A stretch of 5,983 bases of DNA from Parcubacteria group bacterium GW2011_GWA1_47_8 (lineage in GTDB: Bacteria; Patescibacteriota; Minisyncoccia; Phycocordibacterales; UBA1550): positions 1-5,983 of the forward strand of contig LCOP01000047.1 in assembly GCA_000996605.1 (NCBI GenBank), written 5' to 3'. Numbering within the stretch: position 1 is the first letter of the stretch; each line of letters opens with the position of its first letter. Shown here in pieces: positions 1 through 5,770 of the stretch. The position numbers and the translations under genes were made by a program. The notes under the pieces are model-generated. The model was not told where the DNA came from, did not search any database, and saw only the letters and a list, made by a program, of their open reading frames with translations.

Positions 1-171
1 TACACACCCGAAGAACAATCCGTGCTCGTGCTTCTCGCCACGCCTCTCCCACGCGAAGAACTCATTGCCACTCTCGATCTTCCTGTTGCCAAAGCAAACT
101 CGCTCCTCACCATCCTCGAAATCAAGGGCTTGATCCAAGAACGGATGGGGAAAATTGAGCGAATTAAATAA
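1..171 (+). CDS. dprA: DprA (DNA-processing protein A), C-terminal winged-helix end only
   Basis: Frame 1 is open from the window edge to a TAA at 169-171 and gives 56 residues. The sequence reads as a small winged helix: an EEQSVLVLL helix, then PREELIATLDLP and a second helix ending ILEIKGLIQERMGKIERIK. This matches the C-terminal domain of DprA/Smf, where a helix-turn-helix leads into a 'hxxLExKGLI' recognition helix and a short basic wing. DprA loads RecA on incoming single-stranded DNA during natural transformation; the Rossmann-like DNA-binding core would lie upstream of the window. The call is supported by topA lying downstream, since dprA-topA adjacency is common in bacteria, although here a small gene intervenes. 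No terminator is visible between its stop and the next promoter. An unrelated winged-helix regulator cannot be excluded from 56 residues. Confidence 0.72.
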   Translation, partial: YTPEEQSVLVLLATPLPREELIATLDLPVAKANSLLTILEIKGLIQERMGKIERIK

Positions 172-183
172 TTTTCTTTGCTA

Positions 184-212
184 TTGACTTTTTATTATAG
201 ATATGCTTTACT
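184..212 (+). promoter_or_regulatory. Sigma-70-type promoter with extended -10 for the 75-residue gene
   Basis: TTGACT at 184-189 and TTTACT at 207-212 are separated by 17 bp, and a TGC at 204-206 supplies an extended -10. The predicted start is near 219. It lies 13 bp after the dprA stop, so the small gene has its own transcription unit. Confidence 0.65.
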
Positions 213-218
213 ACACTT

Positions 219-235
219 GTAAGTCGGTGGCTTAC
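219..235 (+). promoter_or_regulatory. Small hairpin at the predicted 5' end of the transcript
   Basis: GTAAG (219-223) and CTTAC (231-235) enclose a 7-nt loop exactly where the predicted transcript starts. A 5'-terminal stem of this kind can protect a message from decay. The stem is only 5 bp, so it may be chance. Confidence 0.3.
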
Positions 236-255
236 GCACACAAAGGAGAGTCAGA

Positions 256-483
256 ATGGCGCTTAGAACAGTTCTTAATGAGGCAGAGATGGGCAGAATT
301 GCTTTGGCGTATGTGAAAAGAAAAATACACAACGATTCAATACCGTTGAACCCTGAGAAACTTCGCAGAGAAATTGGCAATACTGCAAAAGACATGGGCA
401 TCCCACCAGAAGAGGCAACTCAGTTTGTTAGCCAGATTCTAGAAGAGGCTTTCAAGGAAATGCTCATGGGTCTTAGCAAATAA
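256..483 (+). CDS. Small unknown helical protein, 75 residues
   Basis: I do not recognise this family. The start is well fixed: an AAGGAGAG Shine-Dalgarno at 242-249 lies 6 nt before the ATG, and a good promoter lies at 184-212. The protein has no membrane segment, signal peptide or cysteine. It is predicted to be nearly all helix: a first helix around residues 8-25 (EMGRIALAYVKRKI), a proline/asparagine break (SIPLNPEKLRREIGN), then a second helical pair starting at GIPPEEATQFV and running to the end. The pattern 'NPEKLRREIGNTAKDMGIPPEEA' resembles a small helix-turn-helix or an adaptor fold, but no DNA-contact signature stands out. It is transcribed alone between dprA and topA, and its message continues into structured RNA (496-588) and a terminator (594-624). 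The gene being real is likely; its function is unknown. Confidence 0.72.
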   Translation: MALRTVLNEAEMGRIALAYVKRKIHNDSIPLNPEKLRREIGNTAKDMGIPPEEATQFVSQILEEAFKEMLMGLSK

Positions 484-495
484 CAACGCAACAAA

Positions 496-588
496 GCGGT
501 AAGGTGAAGTCTCAGGACTTCCTAAAAGGGTAATTCTGGCTCCTGTGTGAAAACACAGCAAGCGGAGAACAAGAACCTCTCCTCCCGC
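496..588 (+). ncRNA. Candidate structured RNA (3' region of the 75-residue gene's transcript)
   Basis: The non-coding stretch between the small gene and its terminator holds a run of compact hairpins. The first is GAAGTC (506-511) with GACTTC (516-521) around a UCAG loop. The second is CTGTGT (543-548) with ACACAG (553-558) around a GAAA tetraloop. The third is GGAGA (564-568) with TCTCC (578-582). GCGG (496-499) could pair with CCGC (585-588) and close all three into one multi-branch junction. No match to tmRNA, 6S, SRP, RNase P, 5S, tRNA or a riboswitch that I know was found. It could be an independent small RNA, a 3' UTR-derived RNA, or a stabilising tail. The hairpins are seen directly; that they form one functional RNA is inference. 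Confidence 0.42.
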
Positions 589-593
589 ATTCG

Positions 594-624
594 GCGACAT
601 GAGCAATCATGTCGCTTTTTCTTT
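594..624 (+). terminator. Intrinsic terminator of the 75-residue gene / RNA unit
   Basis: GCGACATGA (594-602) and TCATGTCGC (607-615) form a perfect 9-bp stem with a GCAA tetraloop, followed by TTTTTCTTT (616-624). This is a textbook Rho-independent terminator. It isolates the small unit from topA. Confidence 0.9.
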
Positions 625-631
625 CATAAAT

Positions 632-663
632 TTGCAAAAAGATTTAGTTCGTAGTACTACTAT
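632..663 (+). promoter_or_regulatory. topA promoter giving a leaderless or near-leaderless mRNA
   Basis: TTGCAA at 632-637 can serve as -35. Two overlapping -10 candidates exist: TACTAC at 655-660 (17-bp spacer) and TACTAT at 658-663 (20-bp spacer). Either places the start at about 667-670, on or within 3 nt of the topA ATG at 670. No Shine-Dalgarno precedes that ATG. A 10-bp perfect palindrome, GTAGTACTAC (651-660), overlaps the -10 region and could be an operator. Confidence 0.5.
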
Positions 664-669
664 ACATTA

Positions 670-2907
670 ATGGCTACCAAATCCTACAAACTACTCATCG
701 TTGAGTCGCCGTCAAAAGCGAAGACAATCGGAAAATATCTCGGTGATGAATACATCGTAAAGGCGAGCGTGGGGCATGTGCGCGACCTTCCAAAAAGTAA
801 CAAACAAGCTATCGATATTCCCGGTGGTTTTATTCCATTTTACGAAATTTCAAAAGGCAAAGCGGAAGTGGTGCGTGAGATTGACTCCCTCGCAAAAAAA
901 GCGAGCGAGGTCCTCCTCGCGACCGACCCCGACCGTGAGGGTGAGGCAATCGCGTGGCATATCGCCGAGACTTGCGGTCTCGGCAAGTCAGGAAGTCAAA
1001 AGTCAAAAGTCAAAAGTCCAAAACGTATCGTCTTTCATGAAATCACAAAAAAGGCGATTGAGGAGGCATTGAAGCACCCGCGCATCATTGATGCGAATCT
1101 CGTCAAGGCGCAAGAAGCGCGTCGTGTACTCGACCGTCTGGTAGGATATGACCTCTCGGGACTTATTTGGAAAAAAGTCCGCTACGGCCTTTCTGCCGGC
1201 CGCGTGCAATCCCCCGCACTCCGCATCATCATGGAGCGCGAGCGCGAAATCCGCGCGTTCATTCCCGAAGCATACTGGGTGCTCAAAGCGCGTGTCAAAA
1301 CAAAAGGTAATGCTGAGCTCGAGCTTTCGTGCACCGAGGAACCCCGCGATGAATCCGTCGTCAAGCAAATTTTAAAAATCGGCCGCGAGAAACAGTGGGT
1401 CGTGCGCGAAGTAAAAGAAAGCGAGGTCGGACGCAGTCCCAAAGCGCCGTTCATTACATCCACCTTGCAACAAGCGGGCTCTTCGCGTTTCGGCTTTGCG
1501 CCGTCGCGTACGATGGGTATCGCACAAAAACTCTACGAAAAAGGCTTCATCACCTACATGCGTACCGACAGTACGACACTTTCCGTCGACGCACAAAAGG
1601 CGGTACTTGCCGAAGTTTCCAAACGTTACGGCGCCGCATCCACAGAAGCGCGCGTATTTAAAACCAAAAGTAAAAATGCTCAAGAAGCACATGAAGCAAT
1701 CCGCCCCACGGACATGAGCAAAAACGATCTCGGTATTAACCCCGAGGAAAAGAAGCTCTATCGACTCATCTGGGCGCGCACGATTGCTTCGCAAATGATT
1801 GATGCAAAACTCGCGCGCACGACCATCCTCGCCAATGTGCGCGAAAATACGATTCCCAATTTTTCCGTAACCGGCTCACGTGTCATCGCCCCCGGCTGGC
1901 TCGCGGCAGACCCCGACTCGCGTGGCGAAGATGTCGAGCTTCCAAAAGTCGCCCTAGGCGAACCGCTCATTCTGCTTTCTTTGGACGACGAGGCAAAGTT
2001 CACCGAGCCACCACCGCGATACTCCGAAGCGGGGCTCGTGAAAGAACTCGAAAAGCGCGGCATTGGCAGGCCATCGACGTACGCTTCGATCATCAAGACC
2101 ATCATCGACCGCGGATATGTATTGAAAGACGGTAAGGCACTCAAGCCAACCGACACGGGCGACGTGGTAAGCACGTTCCTTGAAGCACACTTTGCAAACT
2201 ACATCAGCGACGTATTCACTGCCGAAATGGAAGATAAACTCGATGACATTTCAAATGGCACGCGTGATTATGTGAAGACGCTCAAAGAATTTTACGGTCC
2301 CTTTACTAAAGATATCAAATCAAAAGACAAGATAGACAAACTCACCACGCTCGGCGAGGCAGATCCTGCGCACAAGTGCCCCAAGTGCAATGGTCCGATG
2401 GTCATCAAGCTCGCGCGCACTGGGAAATTTCTTTCGTGTAAAAATTATCCCGAATGCGTCGGCGCACGAATGATAGACGGCACCGAGCTCGCGGGTCCGC
2501 GCGACACGGGCGAGCTTTGCCCCAAATGCGGAAAGGCAAACCTCGTCGAACGTGATGGTCGCTTTGGACGATTCGTCGCCTGTGGAAGCTACCCGAAATG
2601 CAAATTTATTAAAAAAGACGACACTGCGGCACTACGGAACCACACGGGGGTCCCCTGCCCTGTTTGCAAAAAAGGTTTTATGACCGAACGCAAAGGTCGC
2701 TTTGGTATTTTCTACAGCTGTACCGATTATCCTGACTGCAAGAATGCGATCAAAGCAAAGCCGACCGGCAATTTCTGTACGTACAAGAAAATAGATGGCA
2801 CCCTCTGTGGCGCACTGATGATGGAAGGCACAAAAACGATACCGGAAAGATGTAGCGACAAGACGTGCCCCATGCATAATCCCCACAAATTGAATAAACC
2901 GGAGTAA
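670..2907 (+). CDS. topA: DNA topoisomerase I (type IA), complete
   Basis: This 745-residue enzyme relaxes negative supercoils by transient single-strand cleavage with a 5'-phosphotyrosine link. The N-terminal Toprim domain carries LLIVESPSKAKTI with catalytic Glu12, and DPDREGEA (86-93) with metal-binding Asp86, Asp88 and Glu90. GLSAGRVQS (173-181) and EREREI (189-194) follow. The active tyrosine is Tyr296 in GFITYMRTDST, with the conserved Arg298 nearby. AHEAIRPT (340-347) and the PPPRYSEAGLVKELEKRGIG block (447-466) complete the core. The tail has three clear Cys4 zinc ribbons (C570/573/590/596, C617/620/638/644, C663/666/684/690) and a fourth, irregular set (C703, C713, C728, C733). A lysine- and serine-rich loop at 106-119 comes from a heptamer repeat in the DNA. 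The start is fixed by the LLIVESPSK context; there is no Shine-Dalgarno, consistent with a leaderless message. Confidence 0.98.
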   Translation: MATKSYKLLIVESPSKAKTIGKYLGDEYIVKASVGHVRDLPKSNKQAIDIPGGFIPFYEISKGKAEVVREIDSLAKKASEVLLATDPDREGEAIAWHIAETCGLGKSGSQKSKVKSPKRIVFHEITKKAIEEALKHPRIIDANLVKAQEARRVLDRLVGYDLSGLIWKKVRYGLSAGRVQSPALRIIMEREREIRAFIPEAYWVLKARVKTKGNAELELSCTEEPRDESVVKQILKIGREKQWVVREVKESEVGRSPKAPFITSTLQQAGSSRFGFAPSRTMGIAQKLYEKGFITYMRTDSTTLSVDAQKAVLAEVSKRYGAASTEARVFKTKSKNAQEAHEAIRPTDMSKNDLGINPEEKKLYRLIWARTIASQMIDAKLARTTILANVRENTIPNFSVTGSRVIAPGWLAADPDSRGEDVELPKVALGEPLILLSLDDEAKFTEPPPRYSEAGLVKELEKRGIGRPSTYASIIKTIIDRGYVLKDGKALKPTDTGDVVSTFLEAHFANYISDVFTAEMEDKLDDISNGTRDYVKTLKEFYGPFTKDIKSKDKIDKLTTLGEADPAHKCPKCNGPMVIKLARTGKFLSCKNYPECVGARMIDGTELAGPRDTGELCPKCGKANLVERDGRFGRFVACGSYPKCKFIKKDDTAALRNHTGVPCPVCKKGFMTERKGRFGIFYSCTDYPDCKNAIKAKPTGNFCTYKKIDGTLCGALMMEGTKTIPERCSDKTCPMHNPHKLNKPE
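991..1018 (+). repeat. In-frame AAAAGTC heptamer repeat inside topA
   Basis: Three perfect tandem AAAAGTC units (998-1004, 1005-1011, 1012-1018) follow a degenerate GGAAGTC unit (991-997). They encode residues 108-117 (GSQKSKVKSP) in a loop between the Toprim metal motif and RIVFHEITKKAI, a place where TopA length varies. The total inserted length keeps the frame. Confidence 0.8.
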
Positions 2908-2933
2908 AAGTAAAATACAGCGTATCATCAATC

Positions 2934-2973
2934 TTACAACCTATCCGATACTATAGTATCGGATAGGTTGTAA
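2934..2973. repeat. Perfect 40-bp palindrome 1 (no spacer)
   Basis: The two 20-bp halves are exact reverse complements, meeting between 2953 and 2954 (centre ACTA/TAGT). The outer bases (C2933, A2974) do not pair, so the ends are sharp. It begins 27 bp after the topA stop. There is no following T-tract, so it is not a canonical terminator, although the RNA would form an 18-bp hairpin. Confidence 0.97.
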
Positions 2974-2982
2974 ATGTAAAAT

Positions 2983-3020
2983 CACTGATTATGCATACCG
3001 TACGGTATGCATAATCAGTG
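2983..3020. repeat. Perfect 38-bp palindrome 2 (no spacer)
   Basis: Two exact 19-bp halves, CACTGATTATGCATACCGT and its reverse complement, meet between 3001 and 3002. The sequence is unrelated to palindrome 1, from which it is separated by 9 bp. Confidence 0.97.
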
Positions 3021-3028
3021 CATAATCC

Positions 3029-3076
3029 CCCACTGTCATACAAACATAGTCATGACTATGTTTGTATGACAGTGGG
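3029..3076. repeat. Perfect 48-bp palindrome 3 (no spacer)
   Basis: Two exact 24-bp halves, starting CCCACTGTCATAC and meeting at TCAT/GACT... with centre between 3052 and 3053 (TCATGA). It is separated from palindrome 2 by 8 bp and ends 16 bp before the -35 of the next gene. It shares only the outer CACTG with palindrome 2. Confidence 0.97.
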
Positions 3077-3092
3077 ACACGAACATAGAAAT

Positions 3093-3121
3093 TTGCTTTT
3101 CGCTTGAAACTCTCATACTAT
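3093..3121 (+). promoter_or_regulatory. Promoter of the RelA/SpoT gene, near-leaderless
   Basis: TTGCTT (3093-3098), a 17-bp spacer and TACTAT (3116-3121) predict a start at about 3128, giving a leader of 0-2 nt before the ATG at 3130. No Shine-Dalgarno is present. The -10 is the same TACTAT hexamer seen before topA. Confidence 0.65.
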
Positions 3122-3129
3122 AAAGTTAT

Positions 3130-4626
3130 ATGGAGAAAACTACCAAAAACCCTTTATGTCCCAGCGTCGCAGAAATACTTGCTCTCTTGAAAACGCCGAC
3201 GAAGGCAGACTTCGCGCTTATCGAAAAAGCGTACACCTTCGCCAAGAAAGCTCATGAGGGACAGAAACGCTATTCCGGAGAACCGTATTTTAACCATGTT
3301 GCAAACGTAGGATACAATCTCGCAAACATCCACGTCGACACCACGACCATCGCCGCAGGGCTCCTTCATGACACGCTCGAAGACGCCGCCATCCTGCCAA
3401 AAACCATCGAAGCGGAGTTCGGCAAAGAAATACGCAAACTCGTCGAAGGTGCGACCAAGCTCGGCAAGATACGCTACCGCGGTGTCGAACGCCATGTCGA
3501 AAGCCTCCGCAAGTTCTTTGTCGCGATGTCGCAAGACGTGCGCGTGCTCTTGATCAAGCTTGCCGACCGTCTCCACAATATCAAAACGCTTGAACATGTT
3601 CCGGAAGCAAAGAGGAGACGCATCGCCATGGAAACCCTCGAGGTTCATGCACGACTCGCAGACCGTTTCGGTATGGGTAAATGGCGCGCAATGTTCGAAG
3701 ACTATGCGTTCCCCTACGCATACCCCGACGAACATGCGAAGATTCTCTCCATCATCAAGAACAAGAGAATCACCGACGAAAAATACGCGGAAAAAATCTA
3801 CCGCTCGATTCAAAAGGAGCTCGCTGCAAACAACCTCATCCCTGTCAAAGTTGACTACCGCGTGAAAAATATCTACAGTCTGTGGCGAAAACTTTCCAAA
3901 CGGGAGATGGACTTAAATAAAATATACGATATCCTTGCGGTCCGCGTCATTGTCAAAACCGTCGATGAATGTTATCGAGCGCTCGGCATCATTCACAAAC
4001 ACTGGAGGCCCGTCCCCGGGCGCGTGAAGGATCACATCGCCGTCTCCAAACCAAACGGCTATCGTTCGCTTCACACCACGATATTTCGCGGTGATGGCGG
4101 CGTCATAGAGATTCAGATCCGTACCAAAGAAATGCACGCGGAAGCGGAATACGGTATCGCGTCCCATCTTTCCTATAAAGAAAAAGCGCTTCAGGGCACT
4201 GATTTCGAAAAAAACAATGCGTGGATCAAAGAGCTCGCCAAATGGCAGAAAGACATTGATACGTCAAAAGAATTCCTCGAGAATCTCCAGATGGATTTTT
4301 TCAAATATCGCGTGTTCGTCTTTACTCCCAAGGGCGACGTCATCGACCTTCCTGACGAATCCACTCCCATCGATTTTGCCTATGCGATTCATTCAAATAT
4401 CGGCGACCATGTTGCCGGGGCAAAAATTAACGGAAAACTTGTATCACTCGACACCAAACTGAAAAACGGCGACATTGTGCTGATCGAAACAAAAGAGAGC
4501 GCGACTCCGCGGCGAAAATGGATCGATTATGCAAAGACAACCCTCGCCAAGCGGCATATCCGAAGCTACCTTGAAAAAACAAGCCCCATCGAGATCATCG
4601 CACGGAAGTTTTTTAGGAAGAAGTAG
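3130..4626 (+). CDS. Bifunctional (p)ppGpp synthetase/hydrolase (RelA/SpoT), lacking the C-terminal regulatory region
   Basis: This 498-residue stringent-response enzyme makes and degrades (p)ppGpp. The HD hydrolase half is intact: QKRYSGEPYFNH (His56), GLLHDTLED (His80, Asp81, Glu84, Asp85) and LADRLHN (Asp146, Asn150). The synthetase half has YRVKNIYSLWRKL (243-255), DILAVRVIV (Asp267), GRVKD (297-301), KPNGYRSLHTT (307-317) and EIQIRT (Glu327). GRVKD fits the RXKD motif of bifunctional enzymes rather than the EXDD of synthesis-only RelA. A TGS domain spans about 394-455. The protein then ends after one conserved helical stretch (KWIDYAKTTLAKRHIRSYL). Classical long enzymes run to roughly 700-750 residues with helical, zinc-finger/conserved-cysteine and ACT/RRM domains, none present here. 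No further coding sequence follows, so this is not a visible recent frameshift. It is transcribed alone from a near-leaderless promoter. Confidence 0.95.
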   Translation: MEKTTKNPLCPSVAEILALLKTPTKADFALIEKAYTFAKKAHEGQKRYSGEPYFNHVANVGYNLANIHVDTTTIAAGLLHDTLEDAAILPKTIEAEFGKEIRKLVEGATKLGKIRYRGVERHVESLRKFFVAMSQDVRVLLIKLADRLHNIKTLEHVPEAKRRRIAMETLEVHARLADRFGMGKWRAMFEDYAFPYAYPDEHAKILSIIKNKRITDEKYAEKIYRSIQKELAANNLIPVKVDYRVKNIYSLWRKLSKREMDLNKIYDILAVRVIVKTVDECYRALGIIHKHWRPVPGRVKDHIAVSKPNGYRSLHTTIFRGDGGVIEIQIRTKEMHAEAEYGIASHLSYKEKALQGTDFEKNNAWIKELAKWQKDIDTSKEFLENLQMDFFKYRVFVFTPKGDVIDLPDESTPIDFAYAIHSNIGDHVAGAKINGKLVSLDTKLKNGDIVLIETKESATPRRKWIDYAKTTLAKRHIRSYLEKTSPIEIIARKFFRKK

Positions 4627-4705
4627 TGGACAGAACATGGAATGTTGAATGTGAAATAAAGGGGTGATGCTATCTTCCACATTTAACATTCCATATTCTA
4701 CTTCT
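4619..4705. terminator. Imperfect inverted repeat between convergent genes, possible bidirectional terminator
   Basis: The core arms are 22 nt each, 4632-4653 and 4678-4699, separated by 24 nt. They pair except for one C/A mismatch and one G/T position. Outer AGAAGTAG (4619-4626) can alternatively pair with CTACTTCT (4698-4705). The G/T position is a G-U wobble in the plus-strand RNA but an A-C mismatch in the minus-strand RNA, so the hairpin suits the RelA/SpoT transcript better. Neither side has a T-tract, so termination is inferred from the convergent position. Confidence 0.4.
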
Positions 4706-4710
4706 ACTCT

Positions 4711-5646
4711 TTACAGCGAGAAGTTCTTTACAAAATAGAGGTCTTCGTCCGGGTTTGGTGCGGGCGCTTCCTCGAGCTCGCCAGGAGCTGCCGGCTCCTC
4801 CGCCTCTGCTCCCGCAATAACCGCATCCGCGACGATGACGGGAAGTCCTTCAGCATTGAGCGCCTGCATTTCCTTATGAATACGCTTTAGGAAATTCCGC
4901 ACGTCGTCGTTTGAGAAAAAATCAATGACGATCTTGCCGCCCACTTCGCGCTTTTCTATCTGCACGCGCGTGCCAAGCTTCTCGGTAAGCTCCTGCTCAA
5001 GCTCCGCAACTTCGGGGTCGATAAGACTATGCTTGCGCACTTTTTCCGTCGCGATGCGCCGCGCAATCTGTTCCGCTTCGCGAACATTTAATTTCTTGAA
5101 CATAATTTCCTTGAAAAGTGTGGTTTGCTCTGCGGTGCGGTCGGCGAGCATGAGGAGCGGGCGTGTGTGCCCCTCGGTGATGCGGTGCTCGGCAAGCGCG
5201 ATGAGCATTTCCTCTGGTAGCGCGAGCAAGCGCAACGTGTTGGAAACATACTCGCGGCTCTTGCCGACTTTTCGCTGAAGGTTCTCGATAATTGCAAGCT
5301 CAAGTTTCAAACGGTCTTCCTCTTCTTTACCCTGTTCGCCAATACGAATAAGCACTGGCACTTGCGAAAGTCCTGCAAGCTTCGACGCGCGCAAGCGACG
5401 TTCGCCGGCGATGAGCTCGTATTCCACGGCGAGTCCGCCTTCTGGCTTTTCTATTTCACGGCGCGTCACCACAAGTGGCTGAAGGATACCGTATTGTTTG
5501 ATAGATTCCGAGAGGTCGCGAAGCTTGGATTCATCAAATTCCTTACGCGGCTGAAACGGGTTCGGTTTGATTTTCTCGACTTCGATCCAAAAAATCGCAT
5601 TCTGGTACATGTGCGGAACCAAAGGGGGTTGTTCAGGAGCGGGCAT
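4711..5646 (-). CDS. parB: ParB/Spo0J-family chromosome partition protein with an internal in-frame gap
   Basis: ParB proteins bind parS sites, act as CTP-dependent DNA clamps and work with ParA to segregate chromosomes. This 311-residue protein has the ParB/Srx domain: IEVEKIKPNPFQPRKEFD (21-38), ESIKQYGILQPLVV (47-60) and the CTP-binding ELIAGERRLRASKLAG (77-92). It then reads ELAIIENLQR (116-125) directly into KVGKSREYVSNTLRLLALPEE (126-146). Usual family members carry about 29 residues between those two blocks, including an LxPxE motif and the first helix of the helix-turn-helix; they are absent here. The dimerisation domain (about 208-258, ending FFSNDDVRNFLKRI) is intact, and an acidic, alanine/proline-rich tail follows. 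The N-terminal LGRGL-type ParA-interaction peptide is also absent. No parA or consensus parS was seen in the window. Met13 is an alternative start. Family assignment is certain; full DNA binding is doubtful. Confidence 0.93.
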   Translation of the reverse strand: MPAPEQPPLVPHMYQNAIFWIEVEKIKPNPFQPRKEFDESKLRDLSESIKQYGILQPLVVTRREIEKPEGGLAVEYELIAGERRLRASKLAGLSQVPVLIRIGEQGKEEEDRLKLELAIIENLQRKVGKSREYVSNTLRLLALPEEMLIALAEHRITEGHTRPLLMLADRTAEQTTLFKEIMFKKLNVREAEQIARRIATEKVRKHSLIDPEVAELEQELTEKLGTRVQIEKREVGGKIVIDFFSNDDVRNFLKRIHKEMQALNAEGLPVIVADAVIAGAEAEEPAAPGELEEAPAPNPDEDLYFVKNFSL

Positions 5647-5660
5647 AAAATAAAAATGGA

Positions 5661-5689
5661 ATTATATGGTTCATTGTACCGCCAAACAA
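5661..5689 (-). promoter_or_regulatory. parB promoter
   Basis: On the minus strand, TTGTTT (plus 5684-5689), a 17-bp spacer and a consensus TATAAT (plus 5661-5666) predict a start near 5654. The leader is about 8 nt, AT-rich, with no Shine-Dalgarno. Confidence 0.75.
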
Positions 5690-5707
5690 AGATTGCCGCA
5701 ATGTTGG

Positions 5708-5737
5708 TTGACAAATTTCATCGGCAAGTGGTACAGT
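5708..5737 (+). promoter_or_regulatory. Strong divergent promoter for the 61-residue ORF
   Basis: A consensus TTGACA (5708-5713) and TACAGT (5732-5737) are spaced by 18 bp, with TGG (5729-5731) as an extended -10. It lies back to back with the parB promoter: the -35 boxes are 18 bp apart, and ATTGC-C-GCAAT (5692-5702), an 11-bp imperfect-centre palindrome, sits between them. Confidence 0.7.
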
Positions 5738-5748
5738 TAATGTACACT
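5727..5748. promoter_or_regulatory. Operator-like inverted repeat over the -10 and start site
   Basis: AGTGGTACA (5727-5735) and TGTACACT (5741-5748) are reverse complements apart from one extra G in the left arm, with GTTAA between. The repeat covers the -10 box and the predicted start near 5744, where a repressor would block transcription. No protein can be assigned to it from this window. Confidence 0.4.
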
Positions 5749-5770
5749 TCTCTTATAAGGAGTATAGATT

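Noticed and set aside
526..588. Resemblance of GGGTAATTCTGGCTCC to the tmRNA 5' end, and of CTCTCCTCCCGCA to a tRNA-Ser 3' end
   Set aside because: No tRNA-like domain, tag ORF, T-loop TTC or CCA end is present, and the region is far too short for tmRNA.
1372..1794. Minus-strand open frame (140 residues) opposite topA
   Set aside because: It is antisense to the active-site region of TopA, Cys/Phe/Arg-rich and featureless, as expected of a shadow frame.
2934..3076. Palindromes as a CRISPR array, attC site or dif site
   Set aside because: The units are not repeats of each other, there are no equal spacers, and no integron or Xer core motifs are visible.
2934..3076. Palindromes as parS sites for the nearby ParB
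   Set aside because: None contains the usual TGTTTCACGTGAAACA-like core, and they differ from one another.
3154..3813. Long minus-strand open frame (219 residues) opposite the RelA/SpoT gene
   Set aside because: It is fully antisense to conserved HD and linker codons, matches no family and has no promoter or ribosome site; it is a shadow of the real gene.
4560..4710. Frameshift explaining the short RelA/SpoT protein
   Set aside because: The 84 bases after the stop are a non-coding inverted repeat followed by the convergent parB end, so no leftover coding sequence remains.
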